Shown here: positions 18,221-26,813 of the stretch, piece by piece | Layout of the letters: every line of letters begins with the position of its first letter | Numbering within the stretch: position 1 is the first letter of the stretch | Assembly (NCBI RefSeq): GCF_019049675.1 | Contig: NZ_JAFMOW010000055.1 | Location: forward strand, 89,364-153,363 | DNA: 64,000 nt | Source of the DNA: Rahnella bonaserana | Lineage (GTDB): Bacteria; Pseudomonadota; Gammaproteobacteria; Enterobacterales; Enterobacteriaceae | Direction: 5' to 3' | Notes under the pieces: generated by a model | Seen by the model: the letters and a program-made list of their open reading frames with translations, nothing else | Told to the model about the DNA's origin: nothing | The model's database searches: none | Translations under genes and position numbers: made by a program

Positions 18221-18361
18221 GCTTCGTCGCTCTGGTACCAGAAAAACCAGGGGCGTCTGAAGGTAAATCTCTATCTGCCAGACAGCCAGGGGCAGTTGCT
18301 GGCAGGTACAGTATCTCATTCATATTGCTCCCTGATATTCCACGGTATGCCGCACATTTAA
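18221..18361 (+). other. Possible gene remnant without a start codon
   Basis: One frame stays open from the terminator to TAA at 18359-18361. It reads like protein (for example LKVNLYLPDSQGQLLAG) but has no ATG, GTG or TTG with a ribosome site. The rest of the gap up to 18445 is AT-rich leader DNA. It may be the tail of a gene lost when this island decayed. No family was recognised, and chance cannot be excluded. Confidence 0.3.
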
Positions 18362-18445
18362 TAAAAAAAATTGAATTTATAACACTTGGTCATTTAACCC
18401 TTATTGTATTAAGGTCATGTCAACACGAAATCAGGGAGGTTTATC

Positions 18446-18706
18446 GTGGCAGATATCAATAACATTTCAAGTGATATAGAAGATGTTGCAAATAGAATTT
18501 CAGACATAATCATGTCCCCAGCCACTATTACCGGATTAATAAATCTTGTAGGAGTTATATTTAATGAATTCGATAAATATGCTACGGTGATTAGGGGTAA
18601 TAATATCTGTCGGAGTGTTGTCTCCTCGATAGTGGATCGTTTAATTACCGCGAAAAGTATTGCGATGAACAATGCTGTAGGGCGAATACTGCATGTCACT
18701 CAATGA
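18446..18706 (+). CDS. Small protein of unknown function, first gene of an overlapping pair
   Basis: Predicted 86-residue protein I do not recognise. It starts with GTG behind a very good Shine-Dalgarno (GGGAGG at 18434-18439, 6-base spacing), which supports it as a real gene. The N-terminal half is acidic and probably helical (NISSDIEDVANRISDII). A hydrophobic stretch, ATITGLINLVGVIF, follows at about 26-39, and the C-terminal half is basic with no motif. It overlaps the next gene by 14 bases. Codon use is AT-rich compared with livF and ugpB, which suggests transfer. A deleted hcp gene lies just downstream, so the pair may belong to a type VI effector/immunity island. That is inference. Confidence 0.6.
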   Translation: MADINNISSDIEDVANRISDIIMSPATITGLINLVGVIFNEFDKYATVIRGNNICRSVVSSIVDRLITAKSIAMNNAVGRILHVTQ

Positions 18707-18944
18707 AACGTTTCATGTTTTCACAAAAGGCGCAGCGAAATGGATGATATTTTCCGTCGTCAAAGTATGGAATTTTTTTGAATCTGTACTTTTTGTTGGT
18801 GGGTTAATCGGATGCCTTATGCTGCCAGTTGTGTGGCATATGAAATTTGTTTATGCCACAGGATTTCTGGTGTTTTTCTTCTGTGTATCAAAGTGCATCG
18901 GAAAAATAGAAGACTACAGGAAAAAATCCAAAACATTAAAGTAA
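18693..18944 (+). CDS. Small membrane protein of unknown function, second gene of the pair
   Basis: Predicted 83-residue protein with two membrane segments at about 17-45 (rich in Phe, Val and Leu) and 51-69, and a basic C-terminus with KKSKTLK, which would be cytoplasmic by the positive-inside rule. It starts inside the upstream gene (ATG 18693, upstream stop at 18706), an arrangement typical of translational coupling. Small two-helix membrane proteins often serve as immunity proteins or as toxins; nothing in the sequence decides between these. The AT-rich composition matches its partner. Confidence 0.6.
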   Translation: MSLNETFHVFTKGAAKWMIFSVVKVWNFFESVLFVGGLIGCLMLPVVWHMKFVYATGFLVFFFCVSKCIGKIEDYRKKSKTLK

Positions 18945-18954
18945 GGAAATAAAA

Positions 18955-19171
18955 ATGTCTAATCCTGCTTATTTTTGGTTAACAGATGAAAATGGTTCTC
19001 CTATTATTGTAAAATGTGAAGATCACCGGCATTACTCCGAGCCTTCATCCTGGTTCGGGAACAGGAACGCATCTGGAAAATATTGAAATGCGCTATGAGT
19101 CAATTCAATGGAAATATGTTGATGGGAACATAATATTTAAAGATAGTTGGAATGAACGCACCGTAGCATAA
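18955..19171 (+). pseudogene. hcp: Remnant of an hcp type VI secretion gene (internal deletion and frameshift)
   Basis: ATG 18955 begins MSNPAYFWLTDENGSPI, the typical opening of Hcp1-family tube proteins. That frame soon turns into nonsense and stops at 19084-19086. In the next frame, from about 19016, the classic Hcp C-terminus resumes: VKITGITPSLHPGSGTGTHL, then a stretch containing WKYVDGNIIFKDSW and a stop at 19169-19171. Intact Hcp proteins have roughly 160 residues, so about 90-100 codons between these pieces are gone and the junction is out of frame. A functional Hcp cannot be made. Intact orphan hcp genes often carry effector and immunity genes beside them, which gives context for the two small genes upstream. 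Confidence 0.87.
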
Positions 19172-19183
19172 CTCGAATTAGAT

Positions 19184-19206
19184 AAGCCGTCCTGCGGACG
19201 GCTTTT
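19184..19206 (+). terminator. Terminator after the hcp remnant
   Basis: Perfect 9-bp stem AAGCCGTCC (19184-19192) / GGACGGCTT (19196-19204) with loop TGC and four T residues. It isolates the island from the ugp promoter. Confidence 0.88.
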
Positions 19207-19248
19207 CCTAACGCTTAACCGCCATGAACCTCATTTTCTGCCATCTGT

Positions 19249-19292
19249 CTGTCATCCCCGCTTAACCTTCCCGTAACCTTATTGTCATTTTT
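19249..19292 (+). promoter_or_regulatory. Pho-box-like repeats in front of ugpB
   Basis: Seven-base elements recur every 11 bases: CTGTCAT (19249), GCTTAAC (19260), CCGTAAC (19271) and TTGTCAT (19282). PhoB binds tandem CTGTCAT-like heptamers separated by 4 AT-rich bases; the 19271-19292 pair fits best (CCGTAAC, CTTA, TTGTCAT, TTTT). Phosphate-starvation control of ugp is established in E. coli. The weaker second heptamer lowers certainty. Confidence 0.6.
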
Positions 19293-19373
19293 CCGTGTCA
19301 TTTTACCTCCCGACTCTACCCGGCATACTTCAGGCTGCACTTGCAGCACACCAGCAGAATTCAGGAGACAGGC

Positions 19374-20687
19374 ATGTTCATCAACCTCAAAAAAACGGTT
19401 ATCGGCACCGCGCTGACGCTGGCTTTCAGCGCCAATGCTTTCGCTGTGACAGAAATTCCTTTCTGGCACTCAATGGACGGCGAGTTGGGCAAAGAAGTGA
19501 ACTCGCTGGCTGACCGTTTTAACCAGACGCACCCTGATGTCAAAATCGTGCCTGTCTATAAAGGCAAATACGACGAAAGTCTGGCTGCTGGTATCGCGGC
19601 ATACCGTACCGGTAATGCTCCGGCGATTTTGCAGGTTTACGAAGTGGGCACCGCGACCATGATGGCCAGCAAAGCCATCAAACCGGTTTACGAAGTGTTC
19701 AGCGACGCGGGCATTAAAGAAGACGTATCCCAGTTCGTGCCGACCGTTTCCGGTTATTACTCCGATTCCAAAGGCCGTCTGCTGTCTCAGCCTTTCAACA
19801 GCTCCACGCCGGTGCTGTATTACAACAAAGATGCGTTTAAGAAAGCCGGTCTGAACCCGGATCAGCCGCCAAAAACCTGGCAGGATATGGCTGCATACAC
19901 CGAAAAATTGCGTGAAGCGGGCATGAAGTGTGGTTACGCCAGCGGCTGGCAGGGCTGGATCCAGATTGAAAACTTCAGCGCCTGGCACGGTCTGCCAATT
20001 GCCACCAAAAACAACGGCTTCGATGGCACTGATGCGGTTCTGGAATTCAACAAACCAGAACAAATCAAACACATTCAGATGCTGGAAGACATGAACAAGA
20101 AAGGTGATTTCACCTATTTTGGTCGTAAAGATGAATCCACCGCCAAGTTCTATAACGGCGATTGCGCGATGACTACTGCGTCTTCCGGTTCACTGGCCGA
20201 CATCCGTCAGTATTCCAAATTCAACTACGGCGTAGGCATGATGCCTTACGACGCAGATATTAAAGGCGCACCACAAAACGCCATCATCGGCGGCGCAAGC
20301 CTGTGGGTGATGAATGGCAAAGACAAAGACACCTACAAAGGCGTTGCCGAATTCCTGCAATTCCTGACTACACCGGAAATCGCAGCCGAATGGCACCAGA
20401 AAACCGGTTATCTGCCGGTGACCACCGCCGCGTATGAGCTGACCAAAAAAGAAGGCTTCTACGAGAAGAACCCCGGTTCTGACGTCGCCACCCGCCAGAT
20501 GCTGAACAAGCCACCATTACCGTTCACCAAAGGTCTGCGTCTGGGCAACATGCCGCAGATACGCACCATCGTGGATGAAGAGCTGGAAAGCGTGTGGAGC
20601 GGCAAGAAAACGGCTAAAGAAGCGTTAGACACTGCAGTACAGCGCGGGAATTTACTATTACGTCGCTTCGAAGCTTCTGCTAAGTAA
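19374..20687 (+). CDS. ugpB: sn-Glycerol-3-phosphate-binding periplasmic protein UgpB
   Basis: Periplasmic receptor for glycerol-3-phosphate and glycerophosphodiesters, feeding the UgpAE-C2 importer. ATG 19374 is chosen because AGGAG (19363-19367) sits 6 bases upstream and gives a signal peptide ending SANAFA. An in-frame ATG at 19341 would add 11 residues before the signal and is unlikely. The resulting 437 residues match E. coli UgpB (438). The mature protein is a type of extracellular solute-binding family 1 fold; landmarks are [23 protein letters not shown]-like [10 protein letters not shown] and GGASLWVM. Confidence 0.96.
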   Translation: MFINLKKTVIGTALTLAFSANAFAVTEIPFWHSMDGELGKEVNSLADRFNQTHPDVKIVPVYKGKYDESLAAGIAAYRTGNAPAILQVYEVGTATMMASKAIKPVYEVFSDAGIKEDVSQFVPTVSGYYSDSKGRLLSQPFNSSTPVLYYNKDAFKKAGLNPDQPPKTWQDMAAYTEKLREAGMKCGYASGWQGWIQIENFSAWHGLPIATKNNGFDGTDAVLEFNKPEQIKHIQMLEDMNKKGDFTYFGRKDESTAKFYNGDCAMTTASSGSLADIRQYSKFNYGVGMMPYDADIKGAPQNAIIGGASLWVMNGKDKDTYKGVAEFLQFLTTPEIAAEWHQKTGYLPVTTAAYELTKKEGFYEKNPGSDVATRQMLNKPPLPFTKGLRLGNMPQIRTIVDEELESVWSGKKTAKEALDTAVQRGNLLLRRFEASAK

Positions 20688-20705
20688 GTCGGCTACTGCG
20701 CTTTG

Positions 20706-20789
20706 CCAGTCTGGGATTGGGCAGTGCTCGCTCTCCTCATGGACTTTGTGTCCACTCCGGGAGCTGTGCGCTGTCCGCACCCAGTCTGG
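20706..20789. repeat. Structured intergenic element between ugpB and ugpA
   Basis: The 167-base gap has CCAGTCTGG twice in direct orientation (20706-20714 and 20781-20789). Between them is a hairpin TGGAC (20740-20744) / GTCCA (20750-20754), extended outwards by imperfect pairing of GCTCTCC with GGGAGC. It could be a dispersed intergenic repeat or a structure that stabilises ugpB message. No coding potential is seen. Confidence 0.5.
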
Positions 20790-20854
20790 CTTCGCTCGCT
20801 ACGCCTCATCCGGAGTAGCCTGCCTTTTGTCATCGCATTAACGAGTAAACCATC

Positions 20855-21742
20855 ATGAGTTCACACCGTCCCGGTTTTGGTTGCAGCTGGTTGCCCTATG
20901 CTCTGGTCCTGCCGCAGCTGTTAATCACCGCGATATTTTTCCTGTGGCCTGCCGGTCAGGCGCTGTGGTATTCGGTGCAGACGCTGGATCCGTTTGGACT
21001 TTCCAGCACCTTTGCGGGAATGACTAACTTCACGCAGCTGTTTCAGGATCCGTACTATCTCGATTCTTTCTACACCACGCTGAAATTCAGCTTTATGGTG
21101 GCCTTTATCGGACTGGCCGTTTCGCTGTTTTTCGCGGCGCTGGTCGATCACGTGGTACGCGGTAGCCGGATTTATCAGACGCTGATGATCCTGCCTTATG
21201 CCGTTGCGCCTGCCGTGGCTGCCGTCTTGTGGATGTTTCTGTTCAGCCCCGGCTTGGGCCTGATCACCCATTTCTTAGGCTCGATGGGCTACAACTGGAA
21301 TCACGCGCAAAACAGCGGTCAGGCGATGTTCCTGGTGGTGCTGGCGTCGGTCTGGAAGCAAATCAGCTACAACTTTTTGTTCTTTCTTGCGGCCTTGCAG
21401 TCGATCCCTAAATCGCTGGTGGAAGCGGCGGCTATCGACGGCGCTGGCCCGGTACGCCGTTTCTTCAATCTGGTGTTGCCGCTGATTTCACCGGTGAGTT
21501 TTTTCCTGCTGGTGGTGAATCTGGTTTACGCCTTCTTTGATACTTTCCCGGTGATTGATGCCGCGACGGCGGGCGGCCCGGTGCAGGCGACGACAACCCT
21601 GATTTATAAAGTGTATCGCGAAGGTTTCTCCGGTCTGGACCTGTCCAGCTCTGCCGCACAGTCCGTCATTCTGATGATGCTGGTTTGCGGCCTGACGTTC
21701 ATTCAGTTCCGCTTTGTCGAGCGTAAGGTACGTTACCAATGA
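20855..21742 (+). CDS. ugpA: Glycerol-3-phosphate ABC transporter permease UgpA
   Basis: Inner-membrane permease of 295 residues, the E. coli length, with six hydrophobic helices. The ABC coupling (EAA) motif [20 protein letters not shown] (about 190-209) contacts UgpC. It heterodimerises with UgpE, whose start overlaps its stop by 4 bases (ATGA at 21739-21742). Confidence 0.96.
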   Translation: MSSHRPGFGCSWLPYALVLPQLLITAIFFLWPAGQALWYSVQTLDPFGLSSTFAGMTNFTQLFQDPYYLDSFYTTLKFSFMVAFIGLAVSLFFAALVDHVVRGSRIYQTLMILPYAVAPAVAAVLWMFLFSPGLGLITHFLGSMGYNWNHAQNSGQAMFLVVLASVWKQISYNFLFFLAALQSIPKSLVEAAAIDGAGPVRRFFNLVLPLISPVSFFLLVVNLVYAFFDTFPVIDAATAGGPVQATTTLIYKVYREGFSGLDLSSSAAQSVILMMLVCGLTFIQFRFVERKVRYQ

Positions 21743-22584
21743 TTGAAAACCGCAGAGGGCTGGATATTTTCAGCCACATCATGCTGCTGCTCGGCGTACT
21801 GGTGATTTTATTCCCGTTATATGTCGCGTTTGTGGCGGCGTCGCTGGATAACAAACAGATTTTCGATGTGCCGATGACGCTGATCCCCGGCACACATTTA
21901 TGGGAAAACATCAGCACTATCTGGACGCAGGGCGCAGGCAACAACAGCCCGGCGTTTGGCCGCTTGCTGATCAACAGCTTCATCATGGCGATGGTGATCA
22001 CCGTCGGTAAGATTTCGGTGTCGATGCTCTCGGCCTACGCGATTGTCTATTTCCGTTTCCCGCTGCGTAACCTGTTCTTCTGGCTGATTTTTATGACACT
22101 GATGCTGCCGGTGGAAGTGCGTATTTTCCCGACTGTTCAGGTGATCGCCAATCTGCATATGCTCGACAGCTATACCGGCCTGACGTTGCCGCTGATGGCA
22201 TCGGCGACTGCCACTTTCCTGTTCCGCCAGTTCTTTATGACTTTGCCGGATGAGTTGCTCGAAGCCGCGCGCATCGACGGCGCGGGAGCGATGCGCTTTT
22301 TCTGGGACATCGTGTTGCCGCTGTCGAAAACCAATCTCGCGGCGCTGTTTGTCATCACCTTCATTTATGGCTGGAACCAGTACCTGTGGCCGATTCTGAT
22401 CACCAGCGATGCCTCGATGGGCACGGCGGTGGCGGGGATTAAAAGCATGATTTCCTCCGGCGACGGCTCAACCCAATGGAATCAGGTGATGGCGGCCATG
22501 ATCCTGACCTTATTGCCACCGCTGGCGGTGGTGCTCCTGATGCAGCGCTGGTTTGTGCGCGGCCTGGTAGACAGTGAGAAGTAA
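21739..22584 (+). CDS. ugpE: Glycerol-3-phosphate ABC transporter permease UgpE
   Basis: Second permease, 281 residues as in E. coli, with six helices and the EAA loop [20 protein letters not shown] (about 174-193). Translation is coupled to ugpA by the 4-base overlap. ugpC follows after 6 bases. Confidence 0.96.
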   Translation: MIENRRGLDIFSHIMLLLGVLVILFPLYVAFVAASLDNKQIFDVPMTLIPGTHLWENISTIWTQGAGNNSPAFGRLLINSFIMAMVITVGKISVSMLSAYAIVYFRFPLRNLFFWLIFMTLMLPVEVRIFPTVQVIANLHMLDSYTGLTLPLMASATATFLFRQFFMTLPDELLEAARIDGAGAMRFFWDIVLPLSKTNLAALFVITFIYGWNQYLWPILITSDASMGTAVAGIKSMISSGDGSTQWNQVMAAMILTLLPPLAVVLLMQRWFVRGLVDSEK

Positions 22585-22590
22585 ACTGAA

Positions 22591-23664
22591 ATGGCAAATT
22601 TGAAATTACAGGCAGTGACCAAGTCCTACGACGGCAAAAATCAGATCATTCAAAGTATCGATCTGGACGTCGCCGACGGCGAATTTATCGTGATGGTCGG
22701 GCCTTCCGGCTGCGGAAAATCGACCCTGCTGCGCATGGTAGCCGGGCTTGAGCGCACCACGTCCGGCGATATTTATATTAACGACCAGCGCGTCACCGAA
22801 CTGGAACCGAAAGATCGCGGCATCGCGATGGTGTTCCAGAACTATGCGCTGTATCCGCACATGAGCGTGTACGACAATATGGCGTACGGCCTGAAAATCC
22901 GCGGCTTCGGCAAGGCGCAGATCAATGACCGTGTTGAAGAAGCGGCGCGTATTCTGGAACTTGGCCCGTTGCTCAAACGCAAACCGCGTGAGCTTTCCGG
23001 GGGGCAGCGTCAGCGTGTGGCGATGGGGCGCGCTATTGTGCGTGAACCGGCTGTGTTCCTGTTCGATGAACCGCTTTCCAACCTCGATGCCAAACTGCGC
23101 GTGCAGATGCGCCTTGAACTGCAGCAATTACACCGCCGTCTGCGCACCACCAGTTTGTACGTGACGCACGATCAGGTGGAAGCCATGACGCTGGCCGAGC
23201 GCGTGATCGTGATGAACAAAGGTATCGCCGAGCAGATCGGTACGCCGTCAGAAGTCTACCGCCGTCCGGCCAGCCTGTTTGTCGCCAGTTTTATCGGTTC
23301 TCCGGCCATGAACCTGCTGCCCGGTCAACTGACCACGGACGGCACGTCGCTGGTGATGGAAGGCGGATTTGAGTTGCCGTTGCCGGTTCCGCGCCCTGAG
23401 TGGGGCGGTCGTGAGCTGACGGTCGGTATTCGCCCTGAACATATTCATCTGACCGATGATCCCCAAAACGGTATTCCGATGGTACTGAATACGCTGGAAC
23501 TGCTGGGGGCGGATAATCTGGCGCATGGCAAACTGGCGGGCAGTGGTGTTGTGGTGCGTTTATCGCATGAAGTGTTCCCGACAGCCGGTTCGCTGTTGCG
23601 CTTGGTTTTCCCGGCGAAAGCGTTACACTTTTTCGATACTCACAGCGGATTACGGATGGAATGA
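22591..23664 (+). CDS. ugpC: Glycerol-3-phosphate ABC transporter ATPase UgpC
   Basis: ATPase of the MalK/UgpC family, 357 residues. Walker [10 protein letters not shown] is at 37-45, the signature [17 protein letters not shown] near 135, Walker [13 protein letters not shown] near 155, and the H-loop [13 protein letters not shown] follows. The C-terminal third is the OB-fold (TOBE) domain that in this family also carries regulatory interactions. It overlaps ugpQ by 4 bases (ATGA at 23661). Confidence 0.97.
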   Translation: MANLKLQAVTKSYDGKNQIIQSIDLDVADGEFIVMVGPSGCGKSTLLRMVAGLERTTSGDIYINDQRVTELEPKDRGIAMVFQNYALYPHMSVYDNMAYGLKIRGFGKAQINDRVEEAARILELGPLLKRKPRELSGGQRQRVAMGRAIVREPAVFLFDEPLSNLDAKLRVQMRLELQQLHRRLRTTSLYVTHDQVEAMTLAERVIVMNKGIAEQIGTPSEVYRRPASLFVASFIGSPAMNLLPGQLTTDGTSLVMEGGFELPLPVPRPEWGGRELTVGIRPEHIHLTDDPQNGIPMVLNTLELLGADNLAHGKLAGSGVVVRLSHEVFPTAGSLLRLVFPAKALHFFDTHSGLRME

Positions 23665-24407
23665 ACATGAAAGCCTGGCCTTACCCTCGCATTGTGGCGC
23701 ACCGTGGTGGCGGCGCACTGGCGCCGGAAAATACGCTGGCGGCTATCGATATGGGCGCAAAATACGGTCATACCATGATCGAATTTGACGCCAAACTGGC
23801 GCAGGGCGGGGAAATCTTCCTGTTGCATGACGATACCCTGAACCGCACCAGCAACGGCTGGGGCGTGGCCGGTGAGTTGCCGTGGGAAAAGCTCGAAAAG
23901 CTCGATGCCGGTAACTGGTACAGCGCCGCATTTAAAGGCGAGACACTGCCGCTGCTGGCGCAGGTTGCCGAACGCTGTGCGCGTCATCATATGATGGTGA
24001 ATATCGAGATCAAACCGACCACCGGTCTGAACGAGAAAACCGGCACCGATGTGGCGCTGGCTGCCCGCGAGTTGTGGAAAGACCAGCCTGTTGCGCCGCT
24101 GCTTTCCTCGTTCGAATTCGATGCGCTGGTGGCCGCCAAAAAAGCCGCACCGGAATTACCGCGTGGCTTGCTGATCGACGAATGGCATGAGAACTGGAAA
24201 GCACTGACCGATGAACTGGAATGCGTTTCCCTGCATCTCAACCATAAATTGCTCAACGAAGAGCGCGTTAAAACCATCAAAGAGGCCGGACTGCATATTC
24301 TGGTGTACACGGTGAATAACCCGGCGCGCGCCCGCGAATTACTGGGCTGGGGCGTAGACTGTATTTGTACCGATAAGATTGATGTTATAGGGCCGGATTT
24401 TATCTAG
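23661..24407 (+). CDS. ugpQ: Cytoplasmic glycerophosphodiester phosphodiesterase UgpQ
   Basis: Hydrolyses glycerophosphodiesters brought in by Ugp to glycerol-3-phosphate and an alcohol. The 248-residue GDPD barrel shows the N-terminal catalytic [17 protein letters not shown], metal ligands in IEFDAKL and the second His in [10 protein letters not shown]. No signal peptide is present, as expected for the cytoplasmic enzyme (GlpQ is the periplasmic one). Initiation may be at 23661 (overlapping ugpC) or at the next ATG, 23667. Last gene of the ugp operon. Confidence 0.96.
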   Translation: MNMKAWPYPRIVAHRGGGALAPENTLAAIDMGAKYGHTMIEFDAKLAQGGEIFLLHDDTLNRTSNGWGVAGELPWEKLEKLDAGNWYSAAFKGETLPLLAQVAERCARHHMMVNIEIKPTTGLNEKTGTDVALAARELWKDQPVAPLLSSFEFDALVAAKKAAPELPRGLLIDEWHENWKALTDELECVSLHLNHKLLNEERVKTIKEAGLHILVYTVNNPARARELLGWGVDCICTDKIDVIGPDFI

Positions 24408-24430
24408 GACGGGGTGCTAAAAGCACAGAT

Positions 24431-24454
24431 CAGGCGCAGTGACCACCGCGCCTG
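24431..24454. terminator. Hairpin between convergent ugpQ and yhhA
   Basis: CAGGCGC (24431-24437) / GCGCCTG (24448-24454), 10-base loop. No T-run on the plus side; on the minus strand ATCTGTGCTTTT follows, so it probably serves yhhA better than ugpQ. Confidence 0.55.
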
Positions 24455-24463
24455 AAAGATTAA

Positions 24464-24766
24464 CTAAGGCGTCTGATTCAGCTTCTGACCCAGCGTCTGG
24501 TTATTTTGCTGGATCTGCAATCGTTGCTGATTGCTCTGAATCTGTGATTTCAGCTTCAGTTGCTGCTGTTGCTGGCTGTTACGCAGATCCTGCTCCTGCT
24601 GACGTTTCTGCATTTGCTGATTGTTCTGCTGTTGCTGTTGCATCCGCTGTTGCGAAGGATTGTTCAGCAGCGGATCATTAGGGTTCGGCACTTTTTCGAC
24701 TGCACTGGCGGTCTGAACGGCAAACAGCAGCGGCAGCGCGGCGAGCATTCCATATAAACATTTCAT
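24464..24766 (-). CDS. yhhA: DUF2756 family periplasmic protein (YhhA-like)
   Basis: Protein of 100 residues with a signal peptide ending QTASA (about residue 22), followed by an extended, very Gln-rich segment (MQQQQQNNQQMQKRQQEQ) likely to be a helical or disordered coil. E. coli YhhA, beside ugpQ, has the same plan (signal peptide, IPSQQRMQ-like motif, poly-Gln stretch) but is longer at 146 residues. The motif NPSQQRMQ is shared. Function is unknown for the family. It is convergent with ugpQ; the next conserved gene upstream in E. coli, ggt, is absent. Confidence 0.83.
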   Translation of the reverse strand: MKCLYGMLAALPLLFAVQTASAVEKVPNPNDPLLNNPSQQRMQQQQQNNQQMQKRQQEQDLRNSQQQQQLKLKSQIQSNQQRLQIQQNNQTLGQKLNQTP

Positions 24767-24968
24767 CAGTTCATCCTCCGTTTCCAGTCATACGTTAAGT
24801 GTATGCCATCGCAGCGGTGAACGTGTCCTTTGAGCGCACGTTTCCCTCAAAGCGTGGCATTGCTCTCGTTTGCTCTATAATTAAACAGATGTAAACCACC
24901 TTCACGCTTCGCGGTTTCCGTCATTCCGTTACAATTATCCATCTTTATCATTTTAGGGCTCAACTGCC

Positions 24969-25868
24969 GTGCCTTTACTCATTATCACCACCATTTTGTG
25001 GGCCTTTTCCTTCAGCCTGATCGGCGTCTATTTAGCCGGGCAGGTCGACAGCGTGTTCTCCGTGTTAGTCCGTTTAGGGCTGGCGGCGCTGGTTTTCCTG
25101 CCATTTCTGCGCTGGAAAGGCCATCAGCTCACCACCATTTTGTTGTACATGGCAGTGGGCGCGATGCAGCTTGGGATCATGTATCTCATCAGTTTCGAGG
25201 CGTATCTGTACCTGTCGGTGCCGGAGTTTTTACTGTTTACGGTGATGACGCCGCTGTACGTAACGCTGATTTATGACCTGATCAGTGGCCGCAAAATCCG
25301 GGTCGGTTATGCGCTCAGTGCGTTACTGGCGGTGGCGGGCGCGGCGATTATTCGATACGACCACATCAGCGAACATTTCATCATCGGTTTATTGCTGGTG
25401 CAGGCGGCGAATATCTGTTTTGCCATCGGGCAGGTGGGCTATAAACGCCTGATGGAAACCCGTCCGATGCCACAGCACACGGCGTTTTCCTGGTTCTATA
25501 TCGGCGCGCTGCTCTGTGCGGTGGTGGCGTGGTTCCTGTGGGGCAATCCGCAAAAACTGCCGACCACAAATCTGCAATGGGGCATTCTGGTGTGGCTGGG
25601 GATTGGCGCTTCCGGGCTGGGATATTTCATGTGGAACTACGGTGCAACGCAGGTTGATGCGGGAACGCTGGGGATTATGAACAACTTTCACGTCCCGGCC
25701 GGGCTGCTGGTTAATCTGGCGATCTGGCAACAGCAGCCGCACTGGCCGAGCTTTATCATGGGCGCCGCAGTGATTATGTCCTCACTGTGGGTGCACCGGC
25801 GTTGGGTCGTGCCGCGTCGCGAACAAACGGCAGATGATCGCACGCGTGCTGCCGCGCCGAACGAATAA
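24969..25868 (+). CDS. yigM: EamA-family transporter YigM (biotin uptake in E. coli)
   Basis: Inner-membrane protein of 299 residues with ten hydrophobic helices in two EamA repeats. E. coli YigM, a biotin importer beside metR, has the same length, and long segments match, for example [20 protein letters not shown] against the E. coli counterpart and [13 protein letters not shown] 24969 is the start by alignment with that protein. Its last 95 bases overlap the 3' end of metR on the other strand. Confidence 0.92.
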   Translation: MPLLIITTILWAFSFSLIGVYLAGQVDSVFSVLVRLGLAALVFLPFLRWKGHQLTTILLYMAVGAMQLGIMYLISFEAYLYLSVPEFLLFTVMTPLYVTLIYDLISGRKIRVGYALSALLAVAGAAIIRYDHISEHFIIGLLLVQAANICFAIGQVGYKRLMETRPMPQHTAFSWFYIGALLCAVVAWFLWGNPQKLPTTNLQWGILVWLGIGASGLGYFMWNYGATQVDAGTLGIMNNFHVPAGLLVNLAIWQQQPHWPSFIMGAAVIMSSLWVHRRWVVPRREQTADDRTRAAAPNE

Positions 25869-26709
25869 ACGCTTCTGTTACCGGCTGACGCTGTTCGCCG
25901 TCACGAACGGCGGCGTACAGACGGCTCCATAAGCCATCGCCCAGGGTTTTGGTCACCACCAGACCCTGGCGCTCAAAACTCTCCACCACCCAGTGGGGCA
26001 GCGCTGCAATCCCCATTCTCGCCGACACCATCTGAATCAATAACAGCGTGTTATCGACACTTTTCAGTGCCGGGCTGACGCCTGCCGGTTGCAGGAAATG
26101 CCGCCAGATATCCAGACGCTGACGCTGTACCGGATAAATCATCAATGTTTCCGTGCTGAGATCTTCGGGTGTAATCACTGTTTGGGCTGCCAGCGGATGA
26201 TCCGGTGCCAGCACCAGACGCACTTCAAAATCAAACATAGGGGAATAATGCAGACCGCTGCGCGGCAGAATGTCGGAGGTTAACACGATGTCCAGCTCGC
26301 CCTGTTGCAGCGCGGGCTGCGGGTCGAACGTCACGCCGGATTTGAAATCCATCAATACCTGCGGCCAGTTCTGGTGGAAGCTATCCAGTGCAGGCGTCAG
26401 CCACTGAATACAACTGTGACATTCAATCGCGATACGCAGTGAAGTCTGGTGCGGTTCATTGCACGCCTGTAACGCCTGCTGGATTTGCGGCAGCACCTGT
26501 TCAGCCAGATTCAGCATGATTTCGCCCTGCGGCGTAAAGCGTAAAGGCTGACTTTTTCGCACGAATAACCTGAAACCCAGGCGTTGCTCCAGGTCACTGA
26601 ACTGGTGCGACAGAGCCGATTGGGTCTGATGAAGCTGCGAGGCGGCTGCGGCCAGTGACCCGGTGTTGCGCAGTGCTTGCAACGTTCGCAGGTGTTTCAG
26701 TTCGATCAT
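25774..26709 (-). CDS. metR: LysR-type activator of methionine genes MetR
   Basis: Homocysteine-responsive activator of metE and other methionine genes. The 311 residues comprise an N-terminal winged HTH ([20 protein letters not shown] through residue 60) and a C-terminal effector domain. [11 protein letters not shown] is the E. coli opening. It is divergent from metE across 104 bases, the classical arrangement in which MetR binds between the two. The 3' end runs 95 bases into yigM antisense. Confidence 0.96.
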   Translation of the reverse strand: MIELKHLRTLQALRNTGSLAAAASQLHQTQSALSHQFSDLEQRLGFRLFVRKSQPLRFTPQGEIMLNLAEQVLPQIQQALQACNEPHQTSLRIAIECHSCIQWLTPALDSFHQNWPQVLMDFKSGVTFDPQPALQQGELDIVLTSDILPRSGLHYSPMFDFEVRLVLAPDHPLAAQTVITPEDLSTETLMIYPVQRQRLDIWRHFLQPAGVSPALKSVDNTLLLIQMVSARMGIAALPHWVVESFERQGLVVTKTLGDGLWSRLYAAVRDGEQRQPVTEAFIRSARQHACDHLPFVRDAARPNAGAPTVRT

Positions 26710-26772
26710 GAGAGTCCTTCACTGTGTCATGAATAATTTGCGCTTGTGGAATATACACTACCTGCGGATTAT

Positions 26773-26796
26773 GGATGTGTAAACATCTGGATGGCT
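26773..26796. promoter_or_regulatory. Tandem Met boxes (MetJ operator) before metE
   Basis: Three adjoining 8-base units match AGACGTCT partially: GGATGTGT (26773, 5 of 8), AAACATCT (26781, 6 of 8), GGATGGCT (26789, 5 of 8). MetJ binds such tandem boxes with S-adenosylmethionine. The position, ending 17 bases before the metE ATG, fits repression. MetR half-sites are expected in the same gap but were not clear. Confidence 0.5.
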
Positions 26797-26813
26797 AAAC
26801 AGGAATTAAAAAG

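Noticed and set aside
17367..18323. Minus-strand open frame across the aminotransferase gene
   Set aside because: Antisense shadow of a conserved enzyme, crosses its terminator, no ribosome site or recognisable domain.
19341..19373. Upstream ATG for ugpB
   Set aside because: It would bury the signal peptide behind 11 residues; the ATG at 19374 has a well-placed AGGAG.
24540..24660. Repetitive CAG/CTG tract that could suggest a CRISPR or microsatellite
   Set aside because: It encodes the Gln-rich segment of YhhA with mixed CAG and CAA codons; there are no regular repeats and spacers.
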